A DNA stretch of 18,115 nucleotides from an uncultured bacterium (GCA_905216175.1 CAJMSV010000029.1:1-18115); one strand, 5' to 3'. Shown: positions 1-7,844, counted from the stretch's first letter. Notes: a model not told the origin generated them from the letters alone. Numbers and translations are program-made.

Positions 1-1296
1 CATGACGAGCTAATGAACGCTCTCGCAGATGATGGCGTTGAGTTCTACCCGTTTAGGCGTGGCAACGACTTCTATCATCACTATCGTGAGGACATCGCGC
101 TTTTTGCGGAGATGGGCCTCAAGCTGTTCCGCACCTCTATTTGCTGGAGCCGAATCTATCCTAACGGAGATGACCTTGAGCCTAACCGCGAAGGCATCGA
201 GTGGTATCGAAGCATGCTGGGTGAGTGCAAAAAGCACGGCATTAAGACCTTCGTCACCATGCTCCACTATGACATCCCGGTAAATCTTGTCACCACATAT
301 GGGGGATGGAAGAATCGCAAGACGATTGACTTCTTCGCCCGCTATGTCGAGACAATCGTTACGGAATTGGGCGATCTGGTCGATTTCTGGCTGCCTTTTA
401 ACGAGTTCAATGCAGCGCGTTTTTCGCCTTGGGACGGGGTCTGTCTGGTCAAAGACGAAGAGGGGGAGAACTTCGATCGAGCCATCTTCCAGTGCCTGCA
501 CCATGAGTTCGTTGCCAATGCGCGTGCCGTCGAGATTGTCCATCGTCTTTCGCCCGATACTCCCGTTGGCGGCATGATCGCTCGATTCTGTACGTATCCC
601 GCCACCTGCCGTCCCGAAGATAACATGCAGGCTATTCACGACGACCAGTATTCCAACTGGTTCTATACGGACGTGATGGCTCGCGGAAAATACCCCGCTT
701 ATATGAATCGCTATTTCGATGCGTGCGATATCGAGATTCAAATGGAACCGGGCGATGAAGAGCTCATCGCTCGCAACACGGTCGACTTCCTGGCCTTCTC
801 GTACTACTTTTCCCAGGTATCCACCTGCGATCAGGGATGGGAGAAGACTGCGGGCAATCTGGTCATGGCAAACAAGAACCCTTATCTCGAGACGAGTGAG
901 TGGGGCTGGCAGCTCGATCCCATTGGCCTGAGGGTTACCCTTAACCAGATGTATGACCGCTATGGGCTGCCTCTGTATATCGCCGAGAACGGCCTCGGTA
1001 CATCTGACGTGGTCGAGGAGGATGGCAGCATCCACGACGAGTATCGAATCGATTATTTGCGCCAGCACATAAAGTGCCTTAAAGAGGCGGTGATCGATGG
1101 CGTTGACGTGCGCGGATATATGATCTGGGGATTCATTGACCTTGTTGCCTGCGGTCCTCTTACGATGGACAAGCGCTACGGGCTTATCTATGTCGATCTG
1201 GATAATTGCGGCCACGGCACTGCGAAGCGCTTGCGTAAAGACTCTTTCTATTGGTACCAGAAATGCATCGCCACCAATGGCGAAGACCTTGGGTAG
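1..1296 (+). CDS. Glycoside hydrolase family 1, probable 6-phospho-beta-glucosidase (5' end missing)
   Basis: Family 1 enzymes hydrolyse beta-glucosides. Members next to PTS permeases usually act in the cytoplasm on 6-phosphorylated beta-glucosides such as cellobiose, salicin or arbutin. The reading frame is already open at base 1, and the visible protein begins inside the usual N-terminal region, so roughly 50 residues lie outside the window; the ATG at 13 is not the true start. Counting from that ATG, the acid/base motif is FNEFN with Glu131 and the nucleophile motif is IAENG with Glu325. The stretch LFRTSICWSRIYPNGD near residues 38-53 is typical. MDKRYGLIYVD (Lys387, Tyr389) resembles the phosphate-binding end of the 6-phospho subgroup, although the serine often found just before it is not obvious. 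The PTS gene follows 11 bases later, so the two are probably one operon. Family assignment is secure; the phosphorylated substrate is inferred. Confidence 0.93.
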   Translation, partial: HDELMNALADDGVEFYPFRRGNDFYHHYREDIALFAEMGLKLFRTSICWSRIYPNGDDLEPNREGIEWYRSMLGECKKHGIKTFVTMLHYDIPVNLVTTYGGWKNRKTIDFFARYVETIVTELGDLVDFWLPFNEFNAARFSPWDGVCLVKDEEGENFDRAIFQCLHHEFVANARAVEIVHRLSPDTPVGGMIARFCTYPATCRPEDNMQAIHDDQYSNWFYTDVMARGKYPAYMNRYFDACDIEIQMEPGDEELIARNTVDFLAFSYYFSQVSTCDQGWEKTAGNLVMANKNPYLETSEWGWQLDPIGLRVTLNQMYDRYGLPLYIAENGLGTSDVVEEDGSIHDEYRIDYLRQHIKCLKEAVIDGVDVRGYMIWGFIDLVACGPLTMDKRYGLIYVDLDNCGHGTAKRLRKDSFYWYQKCIATNGEDLG

Positions 1297-1307
1297 GAGT
1301 GATTGTT

Positions 1308-2678
1308 ATGGCAGACAAGAAGGAACTGGCCGCTCGTGTCCTCGAGCTCGTGGGCGGCGCCGATAACGTTGTTATGGCAACGCACTGCATTACAAGGCTG
1401 AGGTTCAACCTGAAGGACGATAGCAAGGCAGACCTGGAGGCCCTTAAGACGCTTGACGGCGCCTTGGGCGCGCAGGTTAAAGACGGGCAGTGGCAGGTTA
1501 TCATCGGCGCCAGCGTGGGGTCGGTATATGACGAATTGGAGCCCATGCTTGGCGACAGGATGGGTGGCGAGGTCTCCGCCGACGCCGAGCAGCCTGAGCT
1601 CCAAAAAGGTTCGGCTCGCGTATTCGATATCATCACCGGCATCTTCTCCGCTATCATTCCCGCACTGGTGGCGGGAGGCATCGTAAAGGGCATCCTGGCT
1701 GCTATCGCGGCTTTTGGAATCGACACGGGTGCCGGCGACTTTGCGATATTCAATATGATTTCGGATATCCCGTTCTACTTCTTGCCGTTTTTGCTGGCAA
1801 TGTCTACAGCTGATAAGTTCCGAGTCAACCGTTCGCTTGCGCTTTGTGTTGCCGGATCGCTGATGTACCCGACTATTGTCAACGCTGTCGGTACGGGCGA
1901 GACGCCTCTTGCGTTGTTCGGTTTTACGGTGCCGATTTTTAGCTACGCCGATTCCGTGTTCCCGGTCATCTTTGGCGTCATTGGCTTGTCTTTTGTATAT
2001 CGCGCAATCGACAAAGTCGTGCCGGATCTCTTTAAGCTCGTTGTCGTTCCGGCGCTCTCCCTTGCTATCGTGATTCTGGTCAACCTGTTTGTGCTCGCCC
2101 CGATTGGTGCCTGGTGCGGTCTTGGTCTTGCCAACGGTATCGTTTGGCTATTCTCGACGTTAGGTCCCGTTGCCGGTTTTCTGCTGGGCTTCTTTATGCC
2201 GCTTATCGTGCTCTTTGGCATGCACCAGTCGACGAGCCCCATCCAGATTTCCAATATCGCAACGCTGGGGTATGACTATCTGCTCCCGATCTCTTTCTGC
2301 CATAACCTCGCCGAAAGCGGTGCGTCTTTTGGTGCAGCTCTGCGCATGACCGACGAAAAGCTCAAGTCCGCTGCAATGACGTGCGCCTTCTCAGCATTTA
2401 TGGGAATTTCCGAGCCCGCCTTGTTTACCGTTCAGGTTCCTAACAGGACTCCGCTTATCGCTGCGATGATTGCGGATGGCATTGGCGGCGCGCTCACCGT
2501 TGTTCTGGGCGCTAAGTGCTTCGGCTTTGTTATGCCTGGCATTACCTCGTTGCCCGTTTATGCCGATCCAAGCGGCAATCCCATGAACCTGATCATGATT
2601 GTCGTCTGCATCGCTTTGACTTGGGTTATCTCTGCGGCGCTCTCGTTTGCGCTCTATGGTCGTTTCGACAAAAAGTAA
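1308..2678 (+). CDS. PTS beta-glucoside-type transporter, EIIBC component
   Basis: A membrane permease of the phosphotransferase system that imports and phosphorylates a beta-glucoside. The protein is 456 residues. An N-terminal EIIB domain (about residues 1-85) carries the phosphorylated cysteine in ATHCITRLRF (Cys27). A charged linker leads into an EIIC domain with about ten hydrophobic segments. Family-typical stretches are LFGMHQSTSPIQISNIATLG and ISEPALFTVQVP. No EIIA domain follows, so the protein is shorter than BglF/BglP-type EIIBCA proteins (about 620 residues) and must receive phosphate from an EIIA encoded elsewhere. The frame is open further upstream, but the ATG at 1308 has a TAGGAG ribosome site 8 bases before it and gives the standard EIIB start. 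It probably supplies the substrate for the upstream glycosidase. Exact sugar specificity cannot be read from the sequence. Confidence 0.93.
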   Translation: MADKKELAARVLELVGGADNVVMATHCITRLRFNLKDDSKADLEALKTLDGALGAQVKDGQWQVIIGASVGSVYDELEPMLGDRMGGEVSADAEQPELQKGSARVFDIITGIFSAIIPALVAGGIVKGILAAIAAFGIDTGAGDFAIFNMISDIPFYFLPFLLAMSTADKFRVNRSLALCVAGSLMYPTIVNAVGTGETPLALFGFTVPIFSYADSVFPVIFGVIGLSFVYRAIDKVVPDLFKLVVVPALSLAIVILVNLFVLAPIGAWCGLGLANGIVWLFSTLGPVAGFLLGFFMPLIVLFGMHQSTSPIQISNIATLGYDYLLPISFCHNLAESGASFGAALRMTDEKLKSAAMTCAFSAFMGISEPALFTVQVPNRTPLIAAMIADGIGGALTVVLGAKCFGFVMPGITSLPVYADPSGNPMNLIMIVVCIALTWVISAALSFALYGRFDKK

Positions 2679-2707
2679 CAACGTCTTGAGATAGACAATA
2701 TTAATCG

Positions 2708-2756
2708 GCCGCTCGCCGGGGAATCGTTCTGCGACGCCCCGGCGAGCGGCATTTTA
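2708..2756 (+). terminator. Intrinsic terminator after the PTS gene
   Basis: A perfect 14-bp GC-rich stem (2708-2721 with 2737-2750) encloses a 15-base loop and is followed by ATTTTATT. It lies 30 bases after the PTS stop. The radical SAM gene ends against it from the other strand. The T-rich tail is on the plus side, so plus-strand termination is the main role. On the minus strand the tail is only GATTAATATT, a weaker signal. Confidence 0.85.
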
Positions 2757-2804
2757 TTGGTGGGGCGTGTCGTGTCGCCAACGGCGGCATGCCGCCTCGC
2801 CGCG

Positions 2805-4940
2805 CTAGTTGCGACGCCCGCCTGCGTTGGCGCCCTGTCGTCCCTGCGCCGCGCGGTTGCGGCCCGCGGTGTTCTGCGCTCGCGACATGCCGCCGTGGCC
2901 CTTGCTGCCTTTGGGTCCCTTGCCGGCGGCGCCACCGTGTGGCTTGCCGCCCTTCTTGCCGGTGCCATGCCCACCGCCAGCAGATGTCTCGCCCGGGCGT
3001 GGCGGCACGGGGCGAATCAGGCAATGCTTGGTGTAGCCGATCAGGTCGCGACGGCCAGCCTTTTCCAGCGCCTCGCGTACCAGCTTGTAGTTCTCGGGCT
3101 TGCGATACTGGATGAGCGCGCGCTGCATGGCCTTTTCGTGCGGGTCGCGCGCCACATAGATCGGCTCCATGGTGCGCGGGTCCACGCCGGTGTAGTACAT
3201 GCACGTCGACATGGTGGACGGGGTGGGGTAGAAGTCCTGCACCTGTTCGGGCATGTAGCCCATGTCGCGCACGGCTTCGGCAAGGTCCACGGCTTCCTTC
3301 ATGGTCGAGCCGGGGTGGCTCGAGATTAGATACGGCACCACGTACTGCTTGAGTCCGTATTCGCGGTTCAAGCGTTCAAATTTGCGGCAGAACGCGTCGT
3401 AGACGGCTCGGCTCGGCTTGCCCATCACTGACAGCACCGCATCGCTCACGTGCTCGGGCGCTACGCGCAGCTGGCCTGAGACATGATGCTCCAGCAGCTC
3501 GCGCAAAAACTCGTCCGAGGCATCGGCCATGGTGTAGTCAAAACGGATGCCGCTGCGCACGAAGACCTTTTTGACGCCCGGCAGCTGGCGCAGGTCGCGC
3601 AGCAGCTGCGTGTAGCCGCTCTCGTCGACCACCATGTTCTTGCATACGCTCGGCCACAGGCAGCGCTTGTTCTTGCACACGCCGTGCTTGAGCTGCTTGT
3701 CGCAGGCAGGACGGCTAAAGTTGGCCGTCGGTCCTCCCACGTCGTTGATGTAGCCCTTAAACTCGGGATCGCGCGTGAGCAGCTCGGCCTCGCGCATAAT
3801 CGAGTCGTGGCTGCGCATCTGCAGCACGCGGCCCTGGTGGAAGGTGAGCGCGCAAAACGAGCACTCGCCAAAACAGCCGCGGTTGGAGCTAATGGAAAAC
3901 TTGATCTCGGCAAAGGCCGGCACGCCGCCCGCTGCGTCGTAGTCGGGATGCCAATCGCGTGCGTAGGGGAGTTCGGCCACCTCGTCCATCTCGTCGGTGG
4001 TGAGTGTTGCCGACGGCGGGTTCTGCACCACATAGACGCTGTTGGGGTAGGGCTCTACCAGACGATGTCCGGTGATGGGGTCCATGTTCTGCTGCTGCAC
4101 GTTAAAGCTGCGCGCGTAGTTGAGCTTGTCGGCGGCAAGGTCGTCCCAGCTGGGCAGCAGGTCGTAGTCGTAGACCTCGTCGAGCGAACTCGTGCGGTAA
4201 ACGGTGCCGTTGATATAGGTGATCTGATCGACGGGCAGCCCCGCGTCGAGCGCGTCGGCGATCTCGACAATCGCGTGCTCGCCCATGCCGTAGATGAGGA
4301 TGTCGGCGCCCGAGTCGAGCAGCACCGAGCGCTTGAGCTTATCCTGCCAGTAGTCGTAGTGGGCCAGGCGGCGCAGGCTCGCCTCGATGCCGCCGATGAT
4401 GATGGGGGCGTCCTTGAACGTCTGACGGATGAGATTGCCGTAGACCGTGACGGCACGGTTGGGGCGGTGACCTTCCTCGCCGCCGGGGGTATAGGCGTCG
4501 GTGTGGCGGCGGTGCTTGGTCACCGAATAGTGGTTGACCATGGAGTCCATGTTGCCGGCACTGACCAAAAAGCCCAGGCGCGGCTCACCGAGCACGCTGA
4601 TGCTGGCGGGATCGGTCCAGTCGGGTTGGCAGATGATGCCCACTTTGTAGCCGTGCGCGTCGAGTACGCGGCTGATGATGGCCATACCAAAGCTGGGGTG
4701 GTCCACGTAGGCGTCGCCGCAGATGTAGACGAAGTCACACTGGTCCCAACCGCGCGCGTCCATATCGGCGCGGCTGACGGGGAGGAACTTATCGCGGCCC
4801 GGGCGCCAGGGACGGGCGGGCGCTGCCGGGGTATGAGCGGCGTGGCCGCCCTGGGCCTTGCCGCCGCGCTTTTGCTGCTGGCCCTGTTTGCCCTGCTGAC
4901 TGCGCTGGTTATTCTGAGCGTGCTGAGGCTTTTTTGCCAC
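2805..4940 (-). CDS. YgiQ-family radical SAM protein
   Basis: A radical SAM enzyme of the YgiQ family, whose physiological reaction I do not know to be established. From the GTG at 4940 it has 711 residues, close to the 739 of E. coli YgiQ. The frame is open further upstream, but this GTG has a GGGAGGG ribosome site two bases before it and gives a start that fits the family. The 4Fe-4S/SAM motif CFGECSFC supplies Cys356, Cys360 and Cys363. A second cysteine-rich stretch, ending HGVCKNKRCLWPSVC, follows the family-typical DVGGPTANFSRPAC. The family's N-terminal region is preceded by a Gln/Lys/Arg-rich head of about 50 residues, and the protein ends in a Gly/Lys/Arg-rich tail of about 60 residues; both are probably disordered. 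It stands alone on this strand, divergent from the DUF1275 gene. Family call is strong; function is unknown. Confidence 0.93.
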   Translation of the reverse strand: MAKKPQHAQNNQRSQQGKQGQQQKRGGKAQGGHAAHTPAAPARPWRPGRDKFLPVSRADMDARGWDQCDFVYICGDAYVDHPSFGMAIISRVLDAHGYKVGIICQPDWTDPASISVLGEPRLGFLVSAGNMDSMVNHYSVTKHRRHTDAYTPGGEEGHRPNRAVTVYGNLIRQTFKDAPIIIGGIEASLRRLAHYDYWQDKLKRSVLLDSGADILIYGMGEHAIVEIADALDAGLPVDQITYINGTVYRTSSLDEVYDYDLLPSWDDLAADKLNYARSFNVQQQNMDPITGHRLVEPYPNSVYVVQNPPSATLTTDEMDEVAELPYARDWHPDYDAAGGVPAFAEIKFSISSNRGCFGECSFCALTFHQGRVLQMRSHDSIMREAELLTRDPEFKGYINDVGGPTANFSRPACDKQLKHGVCKNKRCLWPSVCKNMVVDESGYTQLLRDLRQLPGVKKVFVRSGIRFDYTMADASDEFLRELLEHHVSGQLRVAPEHVSDAVLSVMGKPSRAVYDAFCRKFERLNREYGLKQYVVPYLISSHPGSTMKEAVDLAEAVRDMGYMPEQVQDFYPTPSTMSTCMYYTGVDPRTMEPIYVARDPHEKAMQRALIQYRKPENYKLVREALEKAGRRDLIGYTKHCLIRPVPPRPGETSAGGGHGTGKKGGKPHGGAAGKGPKGSKGHGGMSRAQNTAGRNRAAQGRQGANAGGRRN

Positions 4941-4976
4941 GATCCCTCCCGGTGTTTGTATGCTGCACGTAATTGT

Positions 4977-5013
4977 AACCAGTCTTTTTGGGACGGGGCT
5001 AAAAAGACTGGTT
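4977..5013. repeat. Perfect hairpin with a GGGACGGGG loop
   Basis: A perfect 13-bp inverted repeat (AACCAGTCTTTTT at 4977-4989 with its complement at 5001-5013) encloses the 11-base loop GGGACGGGGCT. It lies in the divergent gap between the YgiQ-family and DUF1275 genes, 36 bases from the GTG of the former. On the minus strand a TACAAT hexamer (about 4970-4975) lies just past the hairpin. A hairpin at 13320-13350 has the same loop core on an unrelated stem. It could be a REP-like hairpin or part of a leader. The structure is certain; its role is not. Confidence 0.7.
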
Positions 5014-5193
5014 GAGTACATGGGCTGGCGGATCGGCGTGTCGATGCGGGTGCCGTTTGTTTCCAGACTGTGTATCCCCGTGTCGAAGGAGCCGTCTCGC
5101 GCGCACGCCATGTTGTCAATGGGTTACAGTATGAACGGCGGCTATGTTTCCGCCAACGCACGAGAGGGTCGTCAACAAGGAGGATGCACGACG

Positions 5194-5910
5194 ATGCAGC
5201 GTGCCAAACAGATATCGGAGTCTATTGAGCTGGGCATCATCTTGGCGCTCGCCGGTGGCTTTATGGACGTTTATTCGTACATTGGGCGCGACCATGTTTT
5301 CGCCAACGCGCAGACGGGCAACATCTTGTTGGTGGGCGTGAGCATCTCGGAGGGCAACTGGGCACTTGCGGGGCGCTACTTCTTCCCTGTGGTGTCGTTT
5401 GCCGTGGGCATTATGCTTGCCGACCTGGTACACGAGCGGTTTGGCAGCGTGATCCACTGGCGTCAGGTGACGGTGTTCTTTGAAGCCGTCATCTTGTTGG
5501 GCGTGAGCTTTATCCCCGGTGGCGGTTACAACCTGCTCGCCAACTGCCTCACCTCGTTTGCCTGTGGCATGCAGGTCGAGAGCTTCCGCAAGATCCACGG
5601 TCACGGCATCGCTACGACCATGTGCATCGGTAACCTGCGCAATGCGCTGCAAAACGTGGACGATTACATCATCACCCACAAGCGCGGCTTTTTGGAAAAC
5701 GGCGTGCTGTACTTTGGCGTGATCTTTACCTTTGTGTTTGGTGCCGTGCTGGGCAACTGGTGTATTGAGCGTATGGGCCTGCACTCCATTGCGGTGGCGA
5801 GCGTGTTGCTGTTTGTCGCGTTTGCCATCATGTTCATCGACCGCGAGCGCGACTTGCGCTTACGTTGGAAGGTTGCGGCCGAGGCTTGGAAAGAGGGCTG
5901 CCGAAAGTAA
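5194..5910 (+). CDS. YoaK/DUF1275 family membrane protein
   Basis: An integral membrane protein of the DUF1275 (YoaK) family, for which no biochemical function is firmly known to me. It has 238 residues. The signature region GGFMDVYSYIGRDHVFANAQTGNI (residues about 20-43, read across two stretches) is strongly conserved in the family. Around six hydrophobic segments are visible: roughly residues 10-30, 60-82, 92-110, 112-130, 167-188 and 193-212. The frame is open upstream to 4960, but the ATG at 5194 is preceded by a full AAGGAGG site (5177-5183) with a 10-base gap, and the conserved family region starts right after it. It is divergent from the YgiQ-family gene and ends at its own terminator, so it is probably transcribed alone. 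Confidence 0.9.
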   Translation: MQRAKQISESIELGIILALAGGFMDVYSYIGRDHVFANAQTGNILLVGVSISEGNWALAGRYFFPVVSFAVGIMLADLVHERFGSVIHWRQVTVFFEAVILLGVSFIPGGGYNLLANCLTSFACGMQVESFRKIHGHGIATTMCIGNLRNALQNVDDYIITHKRGFLENGVLYFGVIFTFVFGAVLGNWCIERMGLHSIAVASVLLFVAFAIMFIDRERDLRLRWKVAAEAWKEGCRK

Positions 5911-5916
5911 CCGAAT

Positions 5917-5952
5917 GCGGCAAAGGGACTGTCCCTTTGCCGCAATATTTTT
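5917..5952 (+). terminator. Intrinsic terminator after the DUF1275 gene (GGGAC repeat type)
   Basis: A perfect 12-bp stem (GCGGCAAAGGGA at 5917-5928, complement at 5932-5943) closes on a CTG loop and is followed by AATATTTTT. The centre GGGACTGTCCC resembles the GGGAC core of the loops in the hairpins at 4977 and 13320, so this terminator may derive from the same kind of dispersed element. Confidence 0.85.
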
Positions 5953-5961
5953 CATCGTCTG

Positions 5962-6016
5962 TTGAAACGCTTTAACAATTTTGATGTTCTCACGCGTTTT
6001 TCGTTTCAAAAGCGTT
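5962..6016 (+). promoter_or_regulatory. Operator-like repeats upstream of fucO
   Basis: TTGAAACGCTTTAA (5962-5975) is a near-palindrome of the CG-centred kind bound by LacI-family regulators. The exact half TTGAAACG (5962-5969) recurs inverted as CGTTTCAA (6002-6009). A second overlapping pair is AACGCTTT (5966-5973) with AAAGCGTT (6009-6016). A weak -10 candidate, TAGGAT, sits at 6016-6021, about 55 bases before the fucO start. No regulator gene is adjacent. The repeats are plain in the sequence; binding and promoter positions are inferred. Confidence 0.4.
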
Positions 6017-6075
6017 AGGATGGGACTCATAGCGTGGGGCGTAATGGGTGCCCCGCACACGATGGGAGGCTATCA

Positions 6076-7242
6076 ATGGCTAATCGTTTCGTTCTCAATA
6101 CCATCTCTTATCATGGTTCCGGCGCCATCAAGGAGATCCCCGGCGAGCTCCAGCGTCGCGGCTACAAGAAGATCTTCGTCTGCTCCGATCCCGATCTGGT
6201 CAAGTTTGGCGTTACCGCTAAGGTGACCGACGAGCTCGACGCCGCCGGCATCGCTTGGAGCCTCTACTCCGAGATCAAGCCCAACCCCACGATCCAGAAC
6301 GTCAAGGACGGCGTCGAGGCCTTCAAGGCCGCCGAGGCTGACGCCATCGCGACCATCGGCGGCGGCTCCTCCATGGACACCGCCAAGGCCATCGGCATCA
6401 TCATCAACAACCCCGAGTTCGCTGATGTCCGCAGCCTCGAGGGCGTTGCTCCGACCAAGAATCACGCCGTGTTTACCATCGCCGTGCCGACGACTGCCGG
6501 TACCGCTGCCGAGGTGACCATCAACTACGTCATCACCGACCCCGAGAAGGTCCGCAAGTTCGTGTGCGTCGACACCAACGACGCCCCCGAGGTCGCCGTC
6601 GTCGACCCCGACATGATGGCTTCCATGCCCGCCGGCCTGACCGCTTCCACTGGTATGGACGCTCTGACCCACGCCATCGAGGGCTACACCACCAAGGGTG
6701 CTTGGGAGCTCTCTGACATGTTCCACTTTGAGGCTATTAAGCTGATCAGCGAGAACCTGCGTGACTCCGTCGCCGAGGCCAAGTCCGGTCAGCCCGGCTC
6801 CGGCCGCGAGGGCATGGCCCTTGGCCAGTATGTCGCCGGCATGGGCTTCTCCAACGTTGGCCTGGGCATCGACCACGCCATGGCTCACACCCTGTCTGCT
6901 CACTACGACACCCCGCACGGCGTCGCTTGCGCCATGCTGCTGCCGATTGCCATGGAGTTCAACAAGCCGGTTTGCGCTGAGCGCCTGGCCAAGGTTGCCG
7001 TTGCCATGGGTGTTGACACCACGGGCATGAGCACCGACGAGGCTGCCGACGCCGCTATCGCCGCCGTCAAGCAGCTTTCCGCCGACGTGAACATCCCGCA
7101 CGTCTGCGAGGCCATGAAGGCTGACGAGATCGAGGTCCTGGCCAAGGACGCCATGGCCGACGCCTGCTTCCCGGGTAACCCGCGCGAGGCAACGCTCGAC
7201 GACGTCATCGAGCTCTTCAAGAAGATTTGCCCGGCTGCCTAG
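6076..7242 (+). CDS. fucO: Lactaldehyde reductase / 1,2-propanediol oxidoreductase (iron-containing ADH)
   Basis: An NAD-dependent group III alcohol dehydrogenase. FucO reduces L-lactaldehyde to 1,2-propanediol during anaerobic fucose or rhamnose breakdown. The 388-residue protein matches FucO (383 residues in E. coli) closely along its length, for example NNPEFADVRSLEG, PTTAGTAAEVTINYVITD, ALTHAIEGY and MALGQYVAGMGFSNVGLG. The nucleotide-binding GGGS is at residues 95-98. Expected metal ligands are Asp195, His199, His267 and His281. The ATG at 6076 has GGGAGG six bases upstream and begins MANRF, as in FucO; the frame is open 14 codons further up but without a better site. A GC hairpin (about 6034-6058) lies in the presumed leader. 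It stands alone between two terminators, with no fucose kinase or aldolase nearby. Other C3 aldehydes or alcohols are possible substrates. Confidence 0.93.
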   Translation: MANRFVLNTISYHGSGAIKEIPGELQRRGYKKIFVCSDPDLVKFGVTAKVTDELDAAGIAWSLYSEIKPNPTIQNVKDGVEAFKAAEADAIATIGGGSSMDTAKAIGIIINNPEFADVRSLEGVAPTKNHAVFTIAVPTTAGTAAEVTINYVITDPEKVRKFVCVDTNDAPEVAVVDPDMMASMPAGLTASTGMDALTHAIEGYTTKGAWELSDMFHFEAIKLISENLRDSVAEAKSGQPGSGREGMALGQYVAGMGFSNVGLGIDHAMAHTLSAHYDTPHGVACAMLLPIAMEFNKPVCAERLAKVAVAMGVDTTGMSTDEAADAAIAAVKQLSADVNIPHVCEAMKADEIEVLAKDAMADACFPGNPREATLDDVIELFKKICPAA

Positions 7243-7295
7243 CTCAGTTTGGTGGTCCTTCGCCCGTAAGTGTATGGTCTTTTGACTTGCCGCTG

Positions 7296-7327
7296 GCCCC
7301 GCCGTGCTACGCACGGCGGGGCGTTTT
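7296..7327 (+). terminator. Intrinsic terminator after fucO
   Basis: A perfect 12-bp stem (GCCCCGCCGTGC at 7296-7307, complement at 7311-7322) with a TAC loop is followed by GTTTT. It lies 53 bases after the fucO stop. Confidence 0.88.
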
Positions 7328-7330
7328 GTG

Positions 7331-7660
7331 CTGCGTCGTTGCCCTGAGACGGACGAAACCAAGGCGTACTGCCCGCTGCGGATAGGTGGTGCACTTCCCT
7401 GCGTGCATTTTTGGGAGTATTCAGCAAGCTCTTAAAAATGCATAACGTTGTGAATGGGCGGTAGTGACCCGCAGGCGCCCATCGACAGCCATTGTGGGCG
7501 GGCTATCGATGAGTGGGGGGTTGTTACTGAGTTTCTGCTTTGCGACGACCTGCAACACTGCTGTAACCGCGTCGTTTTGTCGTTTGTGATGGGGCCGTTG
7601 GAGCCCACGGTGCTGAATACTCCGTTTTTTGCACGGTCCAAGGTGGGGCACCCTGAGACG
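7331..7660. repeat. Structured intergenic element with long-range inverted and direct repeats
   Basis: No convincing gene was found between fucO and the M42 peptidase (7243-7844); the short open frames here lack ribosome sites and recognisable domains. GGAGTATTCAGCA (7414-7426) pairs perfectly with TGCTGAATACTCC (7611-7623). Outside this, a symmetric 6 x 6 T-rich mismatch is followed by CGTGCA (7402-7407) pairing with TGCACG (7630-7635). Inside, CATCGACAGCC (7480-7490) pairs with GGCTATCGATG (7501-7511) with one mismatch. TGCATTTTT (7404-7412) can alternatively pair with AAAAATGCA (7434-7442). CCCTGAGACG occurs at 7342-7351 and 7651-7660, and AGGTGGNGCAC at 7384-7394 and 7641-7651. It may be a non-autonomous repeat element or a non-coding RNA; no clear terminator or transposase supports a choice. 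Confidence 0.5.
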
Positions 7661-7727
7661 AAGCAAAAAGATGCCTCATTTCTATGCAAATACCGTTAGG
7701 ATTTATGCAAGATTGAGATTGTAAACC

Positions 7728-7808
7728 GTGCACGTGCACAAAACCGGTGCGGGGACGTCTGGAGACGGCTCGGCTCCTGGGGCATTGCACGTGCAGAACG
7801 GCTAAAAT
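7728..7808 (+). promoter_or_regulatory. Twin TGCACGTGCA palindromes and -10 candidate before the M42 peptidase
   Basis: The 10-bp palindrome TGCACGTGCA occurs at 7729-7738, inside the 12-bp palindrome GTGCACGTGCAC (7728-7739), and again at 7786-7795, 57 bases apart centre to centre. The second copy lies just before TAAAAT (7803-7808), a plausible -10 box 37 bases before the start codon. No -35 hexamer at standard spacing was found. The arrangement looks like a two-site operator; the binding protein is unknown. Confidence 0.4.
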
Positions 7809-7844
7809 CGGGACTCGGTCTTAGTTTTACTTGGAAGGATGCAT

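Noticed and set aside
2783..2796. Perfect 14-bp palindrome GGCGGCATGCCGCC downstream of the YgiQ-family stop
   Set aside because: It has no loop or T-tract, so it is not a good terminator; no partner copy was found, and GC-rich palindromes of this size can occur by chance.
3483..5015. Long open frame on the plus strand opposite the YgiQ-family gene
   Set aside because: It mirrors the codon pattern of the real minus-strand gene, has no recognisable domain and no suitable ribosome site. GC-rich coding DNA often leaves such antisense frames open.
7421..7790. Several 80-90 codon open frames on both strands in the fucO-peptidase gap
   Set aside because: They overlap each other, lack ribosome sites and recognisable domains, and the region is better explained by repeats and pairing. 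A conserved frame in relatives would change this.
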